Shown: positions 15,912-24,356 of the stretch, piece after piece | Position numbering within the stretch: position 1 is the stretch's first letter | Layout of the letters: each line of letters opens with the position of its first letter | Program-made: the position numbers and the translations under genes | The notes under the pieces: generated by a model | Database searches by the model: none | What the model was told of the DNA's origin: nothing | What the model saw: the letters and a program-made list of their open reading frames with translations, nothing else | Source of the DNA: Streptomyces rhizoryzae | GTDB taxonomy: Bacteria; Actinomycetota; Actinomycetes; Streptomycetales; Streptomycetaceae | Assembly: GCF_023155275.1 (NCBI RefSeq) | Contig: NZ_JALMUV010000030.1 | Location: 38,428-102,427, forward strand | DNA: 64,000 bases | Direction: 5' to 3'

Positions 15912-17633
15912 ATGGCGGATGCCCTGCTGTTCAACCCCCGCACCTACGACCCGGCGCACTTCGACGCCGAGACCCGCCGCCTGCTGCGCGCCACCGTCGA
16001 CTGGTTCGAGGCGCGCGGCAAGCGCAGGCTCATCGAGGACTACCGCTCCCGTGCCTGGCTGTCCGACTTCCTCGCCTTCGCCGCGGAGGAACGGCTGTTC
16101 GCGACCTTCCTCACCCCGGCCGCCGCCGCGGACGGGCAGCCGGACAAGCGCTGGGACACCGCCCGGATCGCCGCCCTGAACGAGATCTTCGGCTTCTACG
16201 GTCTCGACTACTGGTACGCCTGGCAGGTCACCATCCTCGGCCTCGGCCCGGTCTGGCAGAGCGACAACGCCACCGCCCGCGCCCGCGCCGCCGAACTCCT
16301 CGACCAGGGCGAGGTGTTCGCCTTCGGCCTCTCCGAGAAGGCCCACGGCGCGGACATCTACTCCACCGACATGCTGCTGGAGCCCGACGGCGACGGCGGT
16401 TTCCGCGCCACCGGGTCCAAGTACTACATCGGCAACGGCAACGCCGCCGGCCTGGTCTCCGTCTTCGGCCGCCGCACCGACGTTGAGGGCCCCGACGGCT
16501 ACGTCTTCTTCGCCGCCGACAGCCGCCACCCGGCCTACCACCTGGTGAAGAACGTCGTCGACTCCTCCAAGTACGTCAGCGAGTTCCGCCTCGACGGCTA
16601 CCCGGTCGGCCCCGACGACGTCCTGCACACCGGCCGGGCCGCCTTCGACGCCGCCCTCAACACCGTCAACGTCGGCAAGTTCAACCTGTGCACCGCTTCC
16701 ATAGGCATCTGCGAGCACGCGATGTACGAGGCCGTCACCCACGCGCAGCACCGGATCCTCTACGGCCGCCCGGTCACCGCCTTCCCGCACGTGCGCCGCG
16801 AACTGACCGACGCCTACGTCCGCCTGGTCGGCATGAAGCTGTTCAGCGACCGCGCCGTCGACTACTTCCGCACCGCCGGCCCCGACGACCGCCGCTACCT
16901 GCTCTTCAACCCCATGACGAAGATGAAGGTGACCACCGAGGGCGAGAAGGTCATCGACCTGATGTGGGACGTGATCGCCGCCAAGGGGTTCGAGAAGGAC
17001 ACCTACTTCGCCCAGGCGGCCACCGAGATCCGGGGCCTGCCGAAGCTGGAGGGCACGGTCCACGTCAACCTCGCCCTGATCCTGAAGTTCATGGGCAACC
17101 ACCTGCTGAACCCCGCCGCGTACGCGCCGGTGCCCACCCGCCTGGACGCGGCCGACGACGCCTTCCTCTTCCGCCAGGGCCCCGCCCGCGGCCTGGGCGC
17201 CATCCGCTTCCACGACTGGCGCACCGCCTACGACCGCTTCGCCGAGCTGCCCAACGTCGCCCGCTTCCGCGAACAGGCCGACGCGCTCTGCGCGTTCGTG
17301 ACCACCGCCGCCCCCGACGAGGCGCAGAGCCGCGACCTCGATCTGCTGCTCGCCGTCGGCCAGCTCTTCGCCCTGGTCGTGCACGGCCAGCTGATCCTGG
17401 AGCAGGCGCATCTGACCGGCCTGGCGGCCGACGTCCTGGACGAGCTGTTCGCCGTCCTCGTCCGCGACTTCTCCGCGCACGCCGTCGAACTCCACGGCAA
17501 GGACTCCGCCACCGAGGCCCAGCAGAGCTGGGCGCTGGGCGCGGTCCGCCGCCCGGTCACCGACGAGGCCCGCTCCGCCCGCGTCTGGCAGCGCGTCGAA
17601 GCCCTGGCCGGCGCCTACGAGATGGCCCCGTAG
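15912..17633 (+). CDS. Acyl-CoA dehydrogenase family protein
   Basis: 573 residues. N-terminal helical domain (residues about 10-130), a middle beta domain with VFAFGLSEKAHGADIYSTDM and GFRATGSKYYIGNGNAAG (flavin-binding strand motifs), and a C-terminal helical domain with KFNLCTASIGICEHAMYEAVTHAQHRILYGRPV and a flavin-site GFEKDTYFAQAATEIRGLPKLEG region. It is longer than a standard dehydrogenase of about 390 residues because of a C-terminal extension of about 170 residues, as in the long Streptomyces subgroup. Expected to oxidise an acyl-CoA with FAD in the cytoplasm. It lies in one unit with PadR. Confidence 0.88.
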   Translation: MADALLFNPRTYDPAHFDAETRRLLRATVDWFEARGKRRLIEDYRSRAWLSDFLAFAAEERLFATFLTPAAAADGQPDKRWDTARIAALNEIFGFYGLDYWYAWQVTILGLGPVWQSDNATARARAAELLDQGEVFAFGLSEKAHGADIYSTDMLLEPDGDGGFRATGSKYYIGNGNAAGLVSVFGRRTDVEGPDGYVFFAADSRHPAYHLVKNVVDSSKYVSEFRLDGYPVGPDDVLHTGRAAFDAALNTVNVGKFNLCTASIGICEHAMYEAVTHAQHRILYGRPVTAFPHVRRELTDAYVRLVGMKLFSDRAVDYFRTAGPDDRRYLLFNPMTKMKVTTEGEKVIDLMWDVIAAKGFEKDTYFAQAATEIRGLPKLEGTVHVNLALILKFMGNHLLNPAAYAPVPTRLDAADDAFLFRQGPARGLGAIRFHDWRTAYDRFAELPNVARFREQADALCAFVTTAAPDEAQSRDLDLLLAVGQLFALVVHGQLILEQAHLTGLAADVLDELFAVLVRDFSAHAVELHGKDSATEAQQSWALGAVRRPVTDEARSARVWQRVEALAGAYEMAP

Positions 17634-17752
17634 CGCCCCGGGCCCTCGTAACGCCCCATGACCCCCCACGGGAGCCGTGCCGCCCGGGACCGCACCGCGG
17701 CCCCGGGCGGCCACGCCGGCGGAGCGGTGGACCACCGCCCCCGGGCTTCCGG

Positions 17753-17758
17753 TATGAT
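17753..17758 (+). promoter_or_regulatory. -10 hexamer for the free-standing RNA
   Basis: TATGAT, close to the sigma-70 family consensus, with TGGACC 19 bp upstream as a weak -35. It places transcription start near 17765, at the left edge of the structured region. No coding start follows. Confidence 0.5.
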
Positions 17759-17764
17759 CATGAT

Positions 17765-17916
17765 GCAGCTTCGGCCCGCGGACAGCGGGCGGAAGGCGTG
17801 CGTCGCGTCCGTGGTCCAAGGAAAGACGTCCACCAACCGGTGGGAGATGCAGGTGCAAGGCCGGCCGGGCGCTCCGTCAGAAGGTCCCCTCCTCAGCAGA
17901 GAAGGGGACCTTCGCC
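17765..17916 (+). ncRNA. Candidate 150-nt structured RNA with own promoter and terminator
   Basis: Between convergent genes lies a compact stretch with three hairpins. The first is 17769-17795: a CTTC/GAAG and GCCCGC/GCGGGC stem broken by one G-G pair, with a five-base loop. The second is 17830-17843 (CCACC-AACC-GGTGG). The third is T-arm-like at 17849-17865 (GCAGG, seven-base loop TGCAAGG, CCGGC, one mismatch). It ends in an 11-bp terminator stem (17880-17913). A TATGAT -10 precedes it and no plausible ORF occupies it on the plus strand. I do not recognise an RNA family; a small RNA or a riboswitch-like leader without a gene are both possible. Confidence 0.5.
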
Positions 17917-18146
17917 GTTGACCGCCGGGAGACGCGCCCGCTCCTCCCACCAGGCCGGCGCGGTGCGCACACGGCTTCCCCCGGCTCGGGGCGGTGGGTG
18001 GCTGCCAGGCCGAAGCCGAGGGCGCCGAGCAGCAGCAGGGGGAAGCAGGTGCCGGGCTGGGCGGCGCGGACCTTGCGGGTCAACTCGCCGAGCCCGGCGA
18101 GGACTTCACGGTGGGTGCCGTTCAAGGGCACCGACGCGTCTGCCAT
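17877..18146 (-). pseudogene. N-terminal fragment of a small membrane protein gene
   Basis: The frame starts MADASVPLNGTHREVLAGLGELTRKVRAAQ and continues into one hydrophobic segment (CFPLLLLGALGFGLAA). It then degenerates into low-complexity basic sequence and runs into the RNA terminator on the other strand. Streptomyces proteins with this kind of opening continue for hundreds of residues, so I read it as a truncated remnant. The opposing terminator at its 3' end fits loss of the original gene body. It is not certain that it is not a short real gene. Confidence 0.4.
17880..17913 (+). terminator. Intrinsic terminator of the candidate RNA
   Basis: GAAGGTCCCCT (17880-17890) pairs perfectly with AGGGGACCTTC (17903-17913) over 11 bp with a 12-base loop. 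There is no U-tract, as is common in Streptomyces. The same 11-bp arm sequence is reused in the terminator at 59581-59614. Confidence 0.75.
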
Positions 18147-18171
18147 GCAGTCAGCTCTGCATCGCCATCAG

Positions 18172-19056
18172 TTATGGCAAGAGACTCTGGTTGAGCCGCG
18201 CCAGCTCCGCCTCGCTCAGGACGAGGTCGGCGGCCCGGGCCGAATCCGTGATGGAGGCGGGGCGGCTGGCCCCCGGCACCGGGATCACGGCGGGGGAGCG
18301 GGCCAGCAGCCAGGCCAGCGCGATCCGCTGCGGGCTGACACCCCGTTCGGCCGCCACGTGGTGGAAGGCGGTGCGCGGGGCGACCGGGCCGGAGGGGCCG
18401 TCCAGGGAGCTGCGGGAAATGCCGCCGAGGGGGCTCCAGGGCAGGAACGCCAGGCCCAGTTCGGTGCTCAGCCGCAGCTGGGGCTCGCTGTCGCGGACGG
18501 CGGGCGAGTACCGGTTCTGCACGGAGACCAGTCCGTCGCCGAGGATCGCGTGCGCCTGACGGATCTGGTCGGTGCTGACGTTGGAGAGGCCGGCGGCGCG
18601 GATCGTCCCGGCGTCGAGGAGCTCCCGCAGGGCGCCGACGGACTCCGCCCAGGGTACGGCCGGGTCCGGTTTGTGCAGCTGGTACAGGCCGATCGCCGCG
18701 ACCCCCAGCCGCTTGGCGGAGGCTTCGGCGGCGCGCTTGAGGTGCTCCGGGGTGCCGGTGACGGTCCAGCTGCCGTCGCCGGGCCGGCCGCGCCCGCCCT
18801 TGGTGGCGATCAGCACGCCGGAGGTGTCGCCGCCGTAGCGGGCCAGCGCGCGGGCGATCAGCAGCTCGTTGTGGCCCACCTCGCCGGCGTGCCAGTGGTA
18901 GCTGTCGGCGGTGTCGATGAGCGTGACGCCGGCGTCGAGGGCGGCGTGGAGCGTGGCGAGCGCCCGCCGCTCGTCCGGGCGGTGCTCGATGGACAGCGGC
19001 ATGGCGCCCAGGCCGATGGCGCTGACGCGGAGGTCTCCGAGGGTGCGGTCCTGCAT
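18172..19056 (-). CDS. Aldo/keto reductase
   Basis: 294 residues, a (beta/alpha)8 barrel. The catalytic tetrad is visible: Asp and Tyr in LIDTADSYHW near residues 45-50, Lys in VLIATKGG, His in GLYQLHKPDP. The NADPH-site motifs GLSNVST and AWLLARSPAVIPVPGASRPASI are in the C-terminal half. It reduces an aldehyde or ketone with NADPH; the substrate is unknown. It starts 14 bp after the epimerase gene ends and shares its operon. Both are divergent from a LysR regulator that is their probable controller. Confidence 0.92.
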   Translation of the reverse strand: MQDRTLGDLRVSAIGLGAMPLSIEHRPDERRALATLHAALDAGVTLIDTADSYHWHAGEVGHNELLIARALARYGGDTSGVLIATKGGRGRPGDGSWTVTGTPEHLKRAAEASAKRLGVAAIGLYQLHKPDPAVPWAESVGALRELLDAGTIRAAGLSNVSTDQIRQAHAILGDGLVSVQNRYSPAVRDSEPQLRLSTELGLAFLPWSPLGGISRSSLDGPSGPVAPRTAFHHVAAERGVSPQRIALAWLLARSPAVIPVPGASRPASITDSARAADLVLSEAELARLNQSLLP

Positions 19057-19070
19057 GGCGGTCACGTTCC

Positions 19071-20012
19071 TCACGGGGTGGGGGCGGCGGATGCGGTGAG
19101 GGCTTCGGCGATGGCGCCGGGCAGCCAGTCGGTGGTGCGCGAGAAGGCGAAACCCAGGGCTTTGGCACGGGCGTTGCTCATGGCGTAGTGGCGGTCGCAG
19201 GAGAACGGCGACGCCGCCTCGCCGGCGGCGACCACCCGGTGGACGGGCTCCCGGCCGGCCTGCGCGGCGACCAGCGCGGTGAGCTGGCGCGCGTCCAGGG
19301 GGCCGTCGGAGCAGGCGTTGACCGGTCCGGTGAAGCCGGTGGCGGTGGCCGCCCACCCCAGCAGGTCCGCCAGCTCCCGGTAGTGGAGGAACACCGTCGG
19401 CAGCAGCGGTGCGTGCACGGTGATCTCCTCGCCCCGGCGGACGCGCTCGGTGTAGTGCGCCAGCCGTCCGGTGAACTCCCGTGCGCCGCCGCCGAGGACG
19501 TGCGCACCGCGCACCGCGGCGAACGCGAAGCCGCCCGCCCGGGTGAGGACGGCCTCCGCCTGGCGCTTCCCCTCGGCGTAGTGGGCCGCCAGGTACGCCG
19601 GGTCGTGCCAGGGCAGGTCCGGGGCCACCCGCCAGGCGGCCGGGTCCACGTGCTCCTCCGGCACCGGGGTGCCCTCGGGAACGGCCGGCAGCGCGGCGGT
19701 CGCCGGGTCGTAGACCTCGATCGTGGACGTCATGACGTAGCGCCGGGTGCGGCCGGCGAAGACGCGGGCGGCGAGCGCGGCCTGTACGGGGGTGTAACAG
19801 ACCTGGTCGACGACCGCGTCGAAGGTGCGGGAGCCGAGCGCGGCCCGGAGCGACGCCTCGTCGTCGCGGTCGGCGACCAGGTGCGCCACCCCGGCGGGCG
19901 GCCCGGCGGAGCCGCGGTTGACCACACTGACCTGGTGACCGGCGTCCCGCAACCGTTCGACCAGGAGCTTTCCGAAGTACCGGCTTCCGCCGATGACGCA
20001 TACCCGTTGCAT
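19071..20012 (-). CDS. NAD-dependent epimerase/dehydratase family protein (extended SDR, reductase-like)
   Basis: 313 residues from ATG 20012 (a GTG at 20021 adds three residues). The Rossmann motif is CVIGGSRYFGKLLVERL, with VSVVNRG and VADRDDEASLRAAL following and STIEVYDPA in place of a canonical YxxxK start. The Tyr/Lys pair is probably AHYAEGKRQAEAVL, near residue 165. Atypical GGxxFxG-type members like this are often reductases or RNA-binding relatives rather than sugar epimerases. First gene of an operon with the aldo/keto reductase. Confidence 0.85.
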   Translation of the reverse strand: MQRVCVIGGSRYFGKLLVERLRDAGHQVSVVNRGSAGPPAGVAHLVADRDDEASLRAALGSRTFDAVVDQVCYTPVQAALAARVFAGRTRRYVMTSTIEVYDPATAALPAVPEGTPVPEEHVDPAAWRVAPDLPWHDPAYLAAHYAEGKRQAEAVLTRAGGFAFAAVRGAHVLGGGAREFTGRLAHYTERVRRGEEITVHAPLLPTVFLHYRELADLLGWAATATGFTGPVNACSDGPLDARQLTALVAAQAGREPVHRVVAAGEAASPFSCDRHYAMSNARAKALGFAFSRTTDWLPGAIAEALTASAAPTP

Positions 20013-20064
20013 GCCCCCCACCCTGGCCGCCTATCGTCATCAGCAGAAGTGGCGGCTTACTGGA

Positions 20065-20072
20065 AACGCGTT
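20065..20072. promoter_or_regulatory. Short palindrome in the LysR/epimerase divergent region
   Basis: AACGCGTT lies in the 71-bp gap between the divergent epimerase and LysR genes, next to the LysR Shine-Dalgarno AAGGA. LysR proteins bind such divergent regions, but this eight-base palindrome alone is weak evidence. Confidence 0.25.
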
Positions 20073-20083
20073 AAGGAAAACTG

Positions 20084-21016
20084 TTGATCGATGTGCAGCG
20101 GCTCCGCGTCCTGCGGGCGGTGGCGGACCACGGCAGCTTCAGCAAGGCGGCCGGCGCCCTCCGCCTCACCCCCTCCGCCGTTTCCCAGCACATCGCGGTG
20201 CTGGAACGCGGCCTCGGCACCCGGGTGGTGGCGCGCAGCACGCGCGGAGTCACCCTCACGCCGGCCGGCCAGATCATGGTCGGGGCCGCCGAGTCCGTCG
20301 CCGCCGAACTCGCCCGGGCCCAGCAGCAGGTCGCACGGCTCGGTACCGGCCGGGTCCAGCTCACCGTCGCCACCTTCACCAGCGGCGGCCGGCACCTCCT
20401 GCCCGGCGCCCTGCCCCGCTTCATGGCCGCCCACCCCGACACCGTGCTGCACGTCAGGGAGGGCGAACCGGAGGACACCGTGCCGCTGGTCCGCCAGGGC
20501 GCGGTCGACCTCGCCCTCGCCTACCACTTCGACGGGCCGCTGCCCGTCGGCCCGGGCCCGAGCGCCGCCCTGCGGTGGACCGCGCTCCTGGAGGACCCGT
20601 TGCACGTCGTCCTGCCGGAGGACCATCGGCTCGCCGGCCGCGCGGCGCTCGACCTCGCCGAGCTGGCAGCCGAACCCTGGGTACTCGGCTGCCACAAGAC
20701 CGAGGCGTACCTGCGCCGCTACGCCGAGCGCGCGGGCTTCGCACCGGAGGTGCGCGGCTCCACCACCGACTACTTCTTCGCCCGCTCGCTGGTCGCCGCG
20801 GGCATGGGGATCACCCTGGCCCCCGCCATCGCGCTCACCCCGGCGGTGCCGGGCCTGTGCACCGTCCCGCTCGCCCCGCCGGCCCCGACCCGGCACCTCG
20901 GCGTCGCCACGCTCGGCCACCGCCGCGACCACCCCCACGTCACGGTCTTCATCGAGTCCCTCCGCGAACAGGCGTCTCGCGGGCCGGAGTTGACCGGCCG
21001 CGACGTGCCCGGCTAG
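20084..21016 (+). CDS. LysR-family transcriptional regulator
   Basis: 310 residues starting from TTG at 20084 with AAGGA upstream. The winged HTH occupies residues 1-60 (IDVQRLRVLRAVADHGSFSKAAGALRLTPSAVSQHIAVLERGL, VARSTRGVTLTPAG). The substrate-binding domain follows from about 90 (VQLTVATFTSGGRHLLPGALPRFMAAHP and a YFFARSLVAAGMGITLAPAIAL segment). It is divergent from the epimerase and aldo/keto reductase operon, the classical arrangement for control of the neighbour and itself. No co-inducer can be inferred. Confidence 0.92.
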   Translation: MIDVQRLRVLRAVADHGSFSKAAGALRLTPSAVSQHIAVLERGLGTRVVARSTRGVTLTPAGQIMVGAAESVAAELARAQQQVARLGTGRVQLTVATFTSGGRHLLPGALPRFMAAHPDTVLHVREGEPEDTVPLVRQGAVDLALAYHFDGPLPVGPGPSAALRWTALLEDPLHVVLPEDHRLAGRAALDLAELAAEPWVLGCHKTEAYLRRYAERAGFAPEVRGSTTDYFFARSLVAAGMGITLAPAIALTPAVPGLCTVPLAPPAPTRHLGVATLGHRRDHPHVTVFIESLREQASRGPELTGRDVPG

Positions 21017-21075
21017 GGCTGTCGCGGACGTGGAGTCATCGGGCTGGATGTGCGCTGGGCACGTACCGTTTCTTG

Positions 21076-21756
21076 TCAGGCTCGGGAGGGTCGTTGCCCC
21101 TGGGGACTGGCTGTCGCGATCGGGAGGCTGCGCAGTGTCAGGGCAGCCGGTGGGGGCAGCGGTTTGTTGGCCGGGTCGGTGCGGAACGACTGGAGCAGAT
21201 AGGCCACCAGGCGCCGGGACGCTGCACCGTCATCCGGTAGGGCGGTCGCCAGACCGCAGTGTGCCAAGAGGACCACGGCGAGGTCGGAAGGGTGAAAGTC
21301 GGCCCGTAGCGCGCCCGACGCCTGGGCCCTGCGTACCAGAGTCGTGAAGTCCCGCTCGGCTCGTTGCCGGGACCGCGCGTGCTCCGACGCGGTTTCCGGG
21401 AAGGCCGCGACGAACGCGGCCGGGAACCCGCGTTCCTCCCGTTGCAGAGCGCAGACCGTCTCGACCAGCTGCTGGAAGCCCTGCCACGGGTCAACAGCGG
21501 CCAGAGCCTCGGTGAGCGCCCGCGCGCAGGTCTCCATCTGCTGCGCGAACGCGCCTCGCACCAGGGCGTCCCGGGTCGGGAAATGCCGGTACAGCGTCGC
21601 CACGCCGACCCCGGCCCGTCGGGCCACGGTCGCCATCGGGGCGTCGATCCCGTGCTCCGCGAAGACCGCACGGGCGGCGACGAGGACGCGCTCCCGGTTG
21701 CGCCGGGCGTCCGCCCGCACCCCGTCCCGGGCTGTGATCCGAGAGGATTCCGCCAT
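21076..21756 (-). CDS. TetR-family transcriptional regulator
   Basis: 226 residues from ATG 21756 (MAESSRITARDGVRAD). The HTH is at residues 15-60: RNRERVLVAARAVFAEHGIDAPMATVARRAGVGVATLYRHFPTRDALV. A ligand-binding all-helical domain follows. A GTG at 21798 would add 14 residues but would overlap the operator-like repeat. It is divergent from an MDR oxidoreductase, with a 22-bp inverted repeat between them, so it most likely represses that gene and itself. Confidence 0.92.
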   Translation of the reverse strand: MAESSRITARDGVRADARRNRERVLVAARAVFAEHGIDAPMATVARRAGVGVATLYRHFPTRDALVRGAFAQQMETCARALTEALAAVDPWQGFQQLVETVCALQREERGFPAAFVAAFPETASEHARSRQRAERDFTTLVRRAQASGALRADFHPSDLAVVLLAHCGLATALPDDGAASRRLVAYLLQSFRTDPANKPLPPPAALTLRSLPIATASPQGQRPSRA

Positions 21757-21778
21757 CACTGTCTCTCGCTTCCGGTCC

Positions 21779-21800
21779 AAGCGGACGATTGCGTCCACTT
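21779..21800. promoter_or_regulatory. TetR operator candidate
   Basis: Inverted repeat with nine-base arms AAGCGGACG and CGTCCACTT (one mismatch) around ATTG, in the 102-bp divergent region. It lies 22 bp upstream of the tetR ATG and 58 bp upstream of the oxidoreductase ATG. Arm length and spacing fit a TetR dimer site. Confidence 0.65.
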
Positions 21801-21858
21801 AAGAGCTTACGGTCGATGCCGGATCCCTGTACGGCCCCCCGGCGGCAAAGGCGGAACG

Positions 21859-22824
21859 ATGAATGACCGCATGATGAAGGCAGTGCTCTACGACCGCTAT
21901 GGCGGCCCCGATGTGCTCTACACGGGCCACGTGCCACGCCCCGAGCCGGCCCCCGGCGAGGTCCTTGTGAAGGTGCGCGCGTTCAGCGTCAACGGCGGCG
22001 AACTGGCAGTACGTGCCGGCCGTCTCCGCCTCCTGAGCGGCCGGAAATTCCCCAAGCGCGTCGGCTTGGACTTCACCGGCGAGGTCGCCGCACGGGGGGC
22101 CGGAGTCACCCGGTTCGCGGCCGGCGACCGCGTATGGGGGGTCTTGGGCCGCACCGCCGGGTTCGGCAGCGCCGCCGAGTACGTGACCGTACCCGCCGAG
22201 CGGGTCGGCCGGCTCCCCGACGGCCTTGACCCGGTGGACGCCGCCGCGCTGCCGGTAGCCACCACGGCCATCACCGCACTGCGGGACAAAGCCGGGCTGC
22301 GCCCCGGCGAACGGCTCCTCGTCCGGGGCGCTTCGGGCGGTGTCGGCAACGCCGCCGTCCAGCTCGGACGGGCGTACGGCGCCGAGGTCACGGCCCTGGC
22401 CCGGGCAGCCAACCTCGACTTCGTCCGCGGGCTCGGCGCGCACAAGGCCGTCGACCACCGGACCGTGCGACCGGCGGAGCTGGGCCGCTTCGACGTCGTC
22501 CTGGACACCGCGGGGACCGGCCTGCGGGCCTTCCGGCACCTCCTGAATCCGGGCGGGCGTATGGTCACCATCGCCTTCGACCCGAAACGGCCTGCGGCGT
22601 GGCTCGGCTACCTCGCGGCCAGCACGGTCCACGGACACGGCCGGGTGCGTTTCTTCAGCGGCAACCCCACGCGGGCGGACTTCGACGACCTCGCCCGCCA
22701 TGTGGTCGAGGGCAAGCTGAGCCCTGCGGTGGACACGGTCTTCCGCCTGGAGGAGACAGCAGCGGCACACCAGGCGCTGGAAGCGGGCGGCGTCCAGGGC
22801 AAGTACGTGGTCAGGGTCGCGTAG
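21859..22824 (+). CDS. Medium-chain NAD(P)-dependent oxidoreductase (quinone-reductase/MDR type)
   Basis: 321 residues. GroES-like N-terminal domain (KAVLYDRYGGPDVL, GLDFTGEVAARGAGVTRFAAGDRVWG), then a Rossmann domain with VRGASGGVGNAAVQLGRAYGAEV and VDHRTVRPAELGRFDVVLDTAG. Catalytic zinc ligands of true alcohol dehydrogenases are absent, so it fits zeta-crystallin-like NADPH:quinone or enone reductases. Expressed divergently from its probable TetR repressor. A typical role is detoxification of electrophilic compounds, inferred from family and context. Confidence 0.9.
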   Translation: MNDRMMKAVLYDRYGGPDVLYTGHVPRPEPAPGEVLVKVRAFSVNGGELAVRAGRLRLLSGRKFPKRVGLDFTGEVAARGAGVTRFAAGDRVWGVLGRTAGFGSAAEYVTVPAERVGRLPDGLDPVDAAALPVATTAITALRDKAGLRPGERLLVRGASGGVGNAAVQLGRAYGAEVTALARAANLDFVRGLGAHKAVDHRTVRPAELGRFDVVLDTAGTGLRAFRHLLNPGGRMVTIAFDPKRPAAWLGYLAASTVHGHGRVRFFSGNPTRADFDDLARHVVEGKLSPAVDTVFRLEETAAAHQALEAGGVQGKYVVRVA

Positions 22825-23086
22825 GACGGCCGTGGAGGTGCTGATCACGGCCACTCGTTGATCCCAGGACCTCCTTCGACCTCCTTCCGCTACACGGCCT
22901 GGCCCGACACCACCGCCCGCCGCCCCGACGCGTTCGCCGCCCAACGCAACGAACGTGCCCGCGCCCGTTGCGAGAAGGGCATCCGCGGGGGCGGGCGCCC
23001 CCGCAGCACCGCAGTCCGACCGACTGCGCATCGCAGCCCCGGGCGCCGAAGGGGGCGAGTTCCGGAGGAGGCGGGCGACAGAGGGT
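22825..23086. other. Intergenic stretch without a supported gene
   Basis: 262 bp between the oxidoreductase and the convergent SnoaL-like gene. Short open frames exist on both strands but none has a family resemblance or a ribosome binding site. No clear terminator stem or repeat is visible. Confidence 0.5.
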
Positions 23087-23464
23087 TCAGGGGGCGGACG
23101 GCTCGATCTCCCCGGCGAAGACGATGACCTGGTCGATGAGGCTCCGCCGCAGATGGACGACGTCCGTTCCCGCCAGCCGCGGGCCCCCGTCCGGCGTGGT
23201 GAAGACCCACCGGTACCGGGCCCACTCGCCAGGCATGTCCACCGCTGAGCAGCGCACCATCGTACCGGTCCCCGCCGGGTGGCGCCGGATGTCCAGCACG
23301 AACCGCTCGACCGCCTCGATCCCTTCGCTGCGGCCCAATGGCCCCCAGAAGACCACGTCCGAGGTCAGGGCCTGGGAGAGCAGGGCAGTCACACAGCTGT
23401 CGTCCGAGGTGTTGAACGCGGAGATGAACGTGTCGATTGCGGAGCGCGCGGTCTCTTCCTGCAT
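23087..23464 (-). CDS. SnoaL-like / NTF2-fold protein
   Basis: 125 residues with the cone-like alpha+beta fold pattern: helix EETARSAIDTFISAFNTSDDSC, TSDVVFWGPLGRSEGIEAVERFV, then strands TMVRCSAVDMPGEWARYRWVFTTPDGG and LRRSLIDQVIVFAGE. Family members are small cyclases, isomerases or ligand carriers and many have no assigned reaction. The catalytic Asp/His of polyketide cyclases is not evident, so I call only the fold. It stands alone on the minus strand. Confidence 0.82.
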   Translation of the reverse strand: MQEETARSAIDTFISAFNTSDDSCVTALLSQALTSDVVFWGPLGRSEGIEAVERFVLDIRRHPAGTGTMVRCSAVDMPGEWARYRWVFTTPDGGPRLAGTDVVHLRRSLIDQVIVFAGEIEPSAP

Positions 23465-23599
23465 GCCCCCAGTAATACCAGCCGTGCGCGGGCGCTCGCC
23501 CCGCGAGCCGCCCTCCGATCACGGGGACCCCCCCGGGTCACAGCACTGGACGGAACCGGCGGGCCGGTCGTGCCGGCGCTTCCGCTCCCGCTTCCGCTT

Positions 23600-24138
23600 T
23601 CACCCTCCCACGAAGCGCACCCTTTCCGTCATCTCCGCCCGTCCGGTACGCAGCCGTGGCACGCCTTCCCGCTCGAAGCCCACCGCGATGCCGCAGACCA
23701 ACACGAGCCCGTCCTCGGCCCCGACGGTCCGGCTGACGGTCCTGCGGTACGTGGTCCACATGACCTGGGGGCAGCTGTGCAGCCCTTCCGCCCGCAGCAG
23801 CAGGACCGTCTGGACGTACATCCGATGCCCAGGGCCCGGTACCGCTGACCGGCCGCGGCGGAAAATCGGTCCAGGTACGGCGACGCCAGGCCGGCCGGGT
23901 ACATCGGATACTCCCGTTCGTCACCCGGGTCGCCCGCCAGGGCCCTGGCCACCGCGCGTCGCTTGAGCTCGGCCAGGGGCTCGCCGGTCACCACATACCC
24001 CCGCCACGGCTGGAGGCTCCCGCTCGACGGGGCCCGCGTCGCCGCGGTCAGCACGCGTTCGAGCAGCTCTGTGGGGACCGGCTCGGCGCTGAACGCCCGC
24101 ACGGCCCTGCGGCTGTCCACGGCCTCGTACACCTCCAC
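23600..24138 (-). pseudogene. Nitroreductase with internal deletion and frameshift
   Basis: The first part, from GTG 24138, reads VEVYEAVDSRRAVRAFSAEPVPTELLERVLTAATRAPSSGSLQPW with the FMN-binding RRAVR and PSSGNxQPW-type motifs, through FSAAAGQRYRALGI. The last part is in another frame at 23821-23600: MYVQTVLLLRAEGLHSCPQVMWTTYRRTVSRTVGAEDGLVLVCGIAVG. In intact relatives about 40-50 residues, including the FFGAPAG-like segment, lie between ALGI and GMYVQTV. Here GGCATCGGATG joins them, so a deletion that is not a multiple of three destroyed the gene. Confidence 0.82.
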
Positions 24139-24356
24139 GTCTGCGCGTCCTCTCGCTCGACCGGGTCCGTCCACCGTAGGGCGGGGGCGCTTCGGCGCTT
24201 CCGCCGGTCCGCGAACGCGAGCCCAGCCGTCGGCCGTCACCGCGCGCCCGGCCGGTCCCGGCCCCCAGCCCCCCGGGATCCGAACCCCCGGGGGCGACAA
24301 CCGGCCGTCACCCGACCCGTGTTGGCACCCGGACTGACCGCGCCCCGGGCTCCGGC
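24139..24356. other. Intergenic, no feature recognised
   Basis: 218 bp of GC-rich sequence between the nitroreductase remnant and the hydrolase gene. I see no gene, RNA or repeat. Confidence 0.4.

Noticed and set aside
17849..17865. tRNA gene suggested by a T-arm-like hairpin
   Set aside because: No anticodon arm, D arm or acceptor stem can be formed around it, and there is a terminator immediately downstream.
21017..21075. IS-element remnant next to the TetR gene
   Set aside because: The short sequence has no inverted repeats or transposase similarity that I can show.
22858..23127. Plus-strand frame with a short basic peptide
   Set aside because: It overlaps the SnoaL-like gene antisense and has no recognisable motif.
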